Positions 6,873 to 8,354 of a stretch of DNA of 8,354 bases are shown here, piece by piece; positions within the stretch are counted from its first letter, which is position 1, and every line of letters starts with the position of its first letter. This DNA comes from PALSA-555 sp036521915 (GTDB taxonomy: Bacteria > Actinomycetota > Acidimicrobiia > IMCC26256 > PALSA-555), in contig DATDGU010000021.1 of the NCBI GenBank assembly GCA_036521915.1, forward strand, positions 1 through 8,354, given 5' to 3'. The position numbers and the translations under genes were made by a program. The notes below the pieces were generated by a model. The model was given only the letters and a program-made list of their open reading frames with translations. It was not told where the DNA came from and searched no databases.

Positions 6873-7979
6873 ATGGCAGCGAACGCCTCTCCCTCAGAGA
6901 ACGAAATGGCGATCGCCGCAGTTGCCTGGCTTCGGGCCCGTCTACCCAAGACCTGGGAGGTCGGGCCCACCGCTCGCGCCGAGTTCAAAACCCCCGACGG
7001 CCGGATCGACGCGGCCATCGACGTCCGCGGCCCGAGCGGCACCTACACGACGATCGTCGTCGAGGTGAAGCGGGTCTTCGGGCCGCGCGATGTAGATCGG
7101 CTACTCACCGGCCTCGGGAGGACCCTTCGGACCCTTGCCGGGCCAATCCCCATCCTCCTGGTTGCACCCTGGCTGAGTCGCCGGACCCGGGAGCTCCTTG
7201 CGAGCGAGGGGATCAACTACCTCGACCTCACCGGCAACGCGCTCATCCGGGTCGACAACCCAACGCTGTATCTCGAGACCGAAGGGGCGGTCAAAGACCC
7301 GTCGCCGCGCCCGAGGACCAAGGCCCGGGCGCGGGGACCCAAGGCGGGCCGACTGATCAGGATGCTTGTCGATGTCCGCCCGCCATATGGCGTACGCGAA
7401 CTTGCCGCATCGACCGGGTTGGCCATCAGTTACGTCTCGCGCGTCCTCGAGACCCTCGACGACGAGGCGCTCATCGACCGGACTGAACGAGGACGCGTCG
7501 AGTCGGTCGATGTTCCCCGGCTCCTCCGTCGGTGGGCGCAAACGTATGACGTCTTCCGCTCGAACCCGACGCGGCGTTTCCTCGCTCCGGGCGGTGCCGG
7601 GAGCGCGCTCGAGCGGCTCGCCGCAATCCGAGCGCGATCGGCCATCACCGGCTCCTTCGCCGCGACCCGGCTCGCTCCCGTGGCAGCGCCCACACTGCTC
7701 TGCCTGTACGCCGACGACCCGCAACCTCTTGTGACTTCGCTTGAACTGATCCCGGCGGACCAGGGCGCGAACGTCGCGCTCCTTACGCCGTTCGACCCAG
7801 TCATCTGGGATCGGATGTCCACGAGAGACGGGGTCACCTACGTTGGCGTGTCGCAGGCTGCGGTCGACTGCCTCACCGGCAACGGCCGGATGCCAGCCGA
7901 GGGAGACGCTCTCGTCGACTGGATGGCCAGTAATGAATCCCGTTGGCGTCTCGATGCCCTTCCGGGGAAGTCCCCATGA
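6873..7979 (+). CDS. AbiEi-like antitoxin/transcriptional regulator of a type IV toxin-antitoxin system
   Basis: A 368-residue protein resembling AbiEi-family antitoxins, which repress their own operon and counter the AbiEii nucleotidyltransferase toxin. The N-terminal domain (about 8-135) carries RIDAAIDV (44-51) and VVEVKR (62-67), a pattern like a PD-(D/E)XK fold with D50, E64 and K66. It is followed by ILLVAPWLS (94-102) and GINYLDLTGNA (113-123), the signature I associate with AbiEi-type proteins. A basic linker rich in Arg and Lys (about 140-156) leads to a winged helix-turn-helix (about 158-225) with VRELAASTGLAISYVSRVL at 174-192. The C-terminal third (225-368) is not recognised. Start: ATG 6873 follows the promoter closely; no Shine-Dalgarno is evident. 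It overlaps the next gene by 4 bases (ATGA). Codons ending in T or A are somewhat commoner than in the genes left of rnpB, consistent with transfer. Confidence 0.72.
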   Translation: MAANASPSENEMAIAAVAWLRARLPKTWEVGPTARAEFKTPDGRIDAAIDVRGPSGTYTTIVVEVKRVFGPRDVDRLLTGLGRTLRTLAGPIPILLVAPWLSRRTRELLASEGINYLDLTGNALIRVDNPTLYLETEGAVKDPSPRPRTKARARGPKAGRLIRMLVDVRPPYGVRELAASTGLAISYVSRVLETLDDEALIDRTERGRVESVDVPRLLRRWAQTYDVFRSNPTRRFLAPGGAGSALERLAAIRARSAITGSFAATRLAPVAAPTLLCLYADDPQPLVTSLELIPADQGANVALLTPFDPVIWDRMSTRDGVTYVGVSQAAVDCLTGNGRMPAEGDALVDWMASNESRWRLDALPGKSP

Positions 7980-8248
7980 GCGATGGCGGCGACCTCGATC
8001 CACGGTACGTGGCTGCTCGGCGTGTGCTTCTCGACGCACTCGTCACGCTCGCGCCGCACGGTACGGCCGTCATCGTCGTCGGGGCCCAAGCCGTCTACCT
8101 GCGTACCGGGGTCGGCGACGCCGACATCACCATTGCCCCCTACACGACCGACGGTGACCTCGCCCTGGATCCCGCGCTTCTCGGTGACGAACCCGAACTT
8201 GAGGCCGCGATGCGACATGACCCCCTGAAGTCGGTCCAGCTGGTATGA
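7976..8248 (+). pseudogene. AbiEii-like nucleotidyltransferase, truncated
   Basis: The frame starts at ATG 7976, overlapping the antitoxin stop, with GGGGAAG just upstream as a possible ribosome site. It encodes 90 residues. Residues about 32-65 contain VIVVGAQAVYLRTG and YTTDGDLALDP, the nucleotide-binding and acidic metal-binding core of AbiEii-type nucleotidyltransferases, with the DGD pair as metal ligands. Intact relatives are, to my knowledge, more than twice this length, and the homologous part continues past EAAMR. From about 8218 the frame reads LKSVQLV and stops, which looks like insertion-sequence end rather than toxin. I infer that an IS interrupted the gene and removed its function. 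The other explanation, a naturally short protein, is less likely given a transposase start 39 bases further on. Confidence 0.7.
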
Positions 8249-8272
8249 GGTTCACGACCGCCCCGGAGGGGC

Positions 8273-8280
8273 AGGAGGTG
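8273..8280 (+). promoter_or_regulatory. Strong Shine-Dalgarno of the IS transposase
   Basis: AGGAGGTG lies 6 bases before ATG 8287 and matches the anti-Shine-Dalgarno closely. It decides the start over the in-frame GTG 8278, which it overlaps. It stands out because most other genes here have no such site. Confidence 0.7.
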
Positions 8281-8286
8281 AGCTTC

Positions 8287-8354
8287 ATGAAGGGCAGGCG
8301 ACACACACCCGAGCAGATCGTCCGCAAACTCCGAGAGGCTGACCGGCTTCTGGC
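8287..8354 (+). CDS. IS3-family transposase OrfA, N-terminus (partial)
   Basis: Twenty-two full codons are visible before the window ends. They read MKGRRHTPEQIVRKLREADR and continue with two leucines. This closely matches the start of the OrfA helix-turn-helix protein of IS3-family elements, in which a basic N-terminus and T-x-EQIVxKLREAD form the first helix that recognises the element ends. The full protein would be about 90-100 residues and would be joined to the DDE-domain OrfB by programmed -1 frameshifting, as known for the family. Expression is probably from the element itself, with a strong ribosome-binding site. The family call is firm for so short a stretch, but subgroup and intactness cannot be judged. 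Confidence 0.82.
   Translation, partial: MKGRRHTPEQIVRKLREADRLL

Larger units (their letters stand above)
8218..8354 (+). mobile_element. IS3-family insertion sequence, left end (partial)
   Basis: The toxin-like frame breaks near 8218, where the sequence begins TGACCCCCTGAAGTCGGTCC, a TGA-type terminus fitting IS3-family ends. An IS3-type orfA begins at 8287, a normal leader distance of about 70 bases. The element continues beyond the window, so its right end, target duplication and second frame are not visible. The exact left boundary is inferred, within a few bases. Confidence 0.6.

Overview
The window is high-GC DNA with GTG starts, few Shine-Dalgarno sequences and actinobacterial -10 boxes placed 6-10 bases before start codons. 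The penicillin-binding protein and the zinc-ribbon/RNase H/phosphatase gene group look actinobacterial, with an Acidimicrobiia-like flavour in the penicillin-binding protein. That class assignment is inference; I ran no search.

Layout. Positions 1-663 (minus) hold the N-terminal part of an AddB-like helicase/nuclease, divergent from a bifunctional penicillin-binding protein (763-2859, plus). A tight operon follows on the plus strand: coiled-coil zinc-ribbon protein (2900-3613), ribonuclease HI (3610-4026), a small membrane protein (4030-4506) and a histidine phosphatase (4503-5084). Junctions are 4-base overlaps or a 3-base gap. Biotin synthase (6159-5089, minus) converges on the operon with 4 bases between stops. 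Divergent from it is the RNase P RNA gene rnpB (about 6231-6610, plus), recognised by its conserved blocks and a 15-pair P1 helix.

After rnpB the character changes. A mostly empty stretch of about 260 bases ends in a promoter with nested inverted repeats. It is followed by a two-gene AbiE-like (type IV toxin-antitoxin) unit: an AbiEi-type regulator (6873-7979) and an AbiEii-type nucleotidyltransferase (from 7976). The nucleotidyltransferase keeps only about 80 native residues. Its reading frame runs into sequence that looks like the left end of an IS3-family insertion sequence, whose transposase OrfA starts at 8287 behind a strong Shine-Dalgarno sequence and runs off the window.

Working together: the first three quarters is housekeeping (recombination/repair, peptidoglycan synthesis, RNA-DNA hybrid removal, biotin synthesis, tRNA 5' processing). 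The last quarter is accessory: a defence-type toxin-antitoxin pair whose toxin seems broken by a transposon. The most interesting points are the broken AbiE module and its putative operator, the PD-(D/E)XK-like N-terminus of the AbiEi protein, the unfused RNase H/phosphatase pair with a degenerate membrane-hydrolase-like gene between them, and the repeated leaderless promoter pattern.
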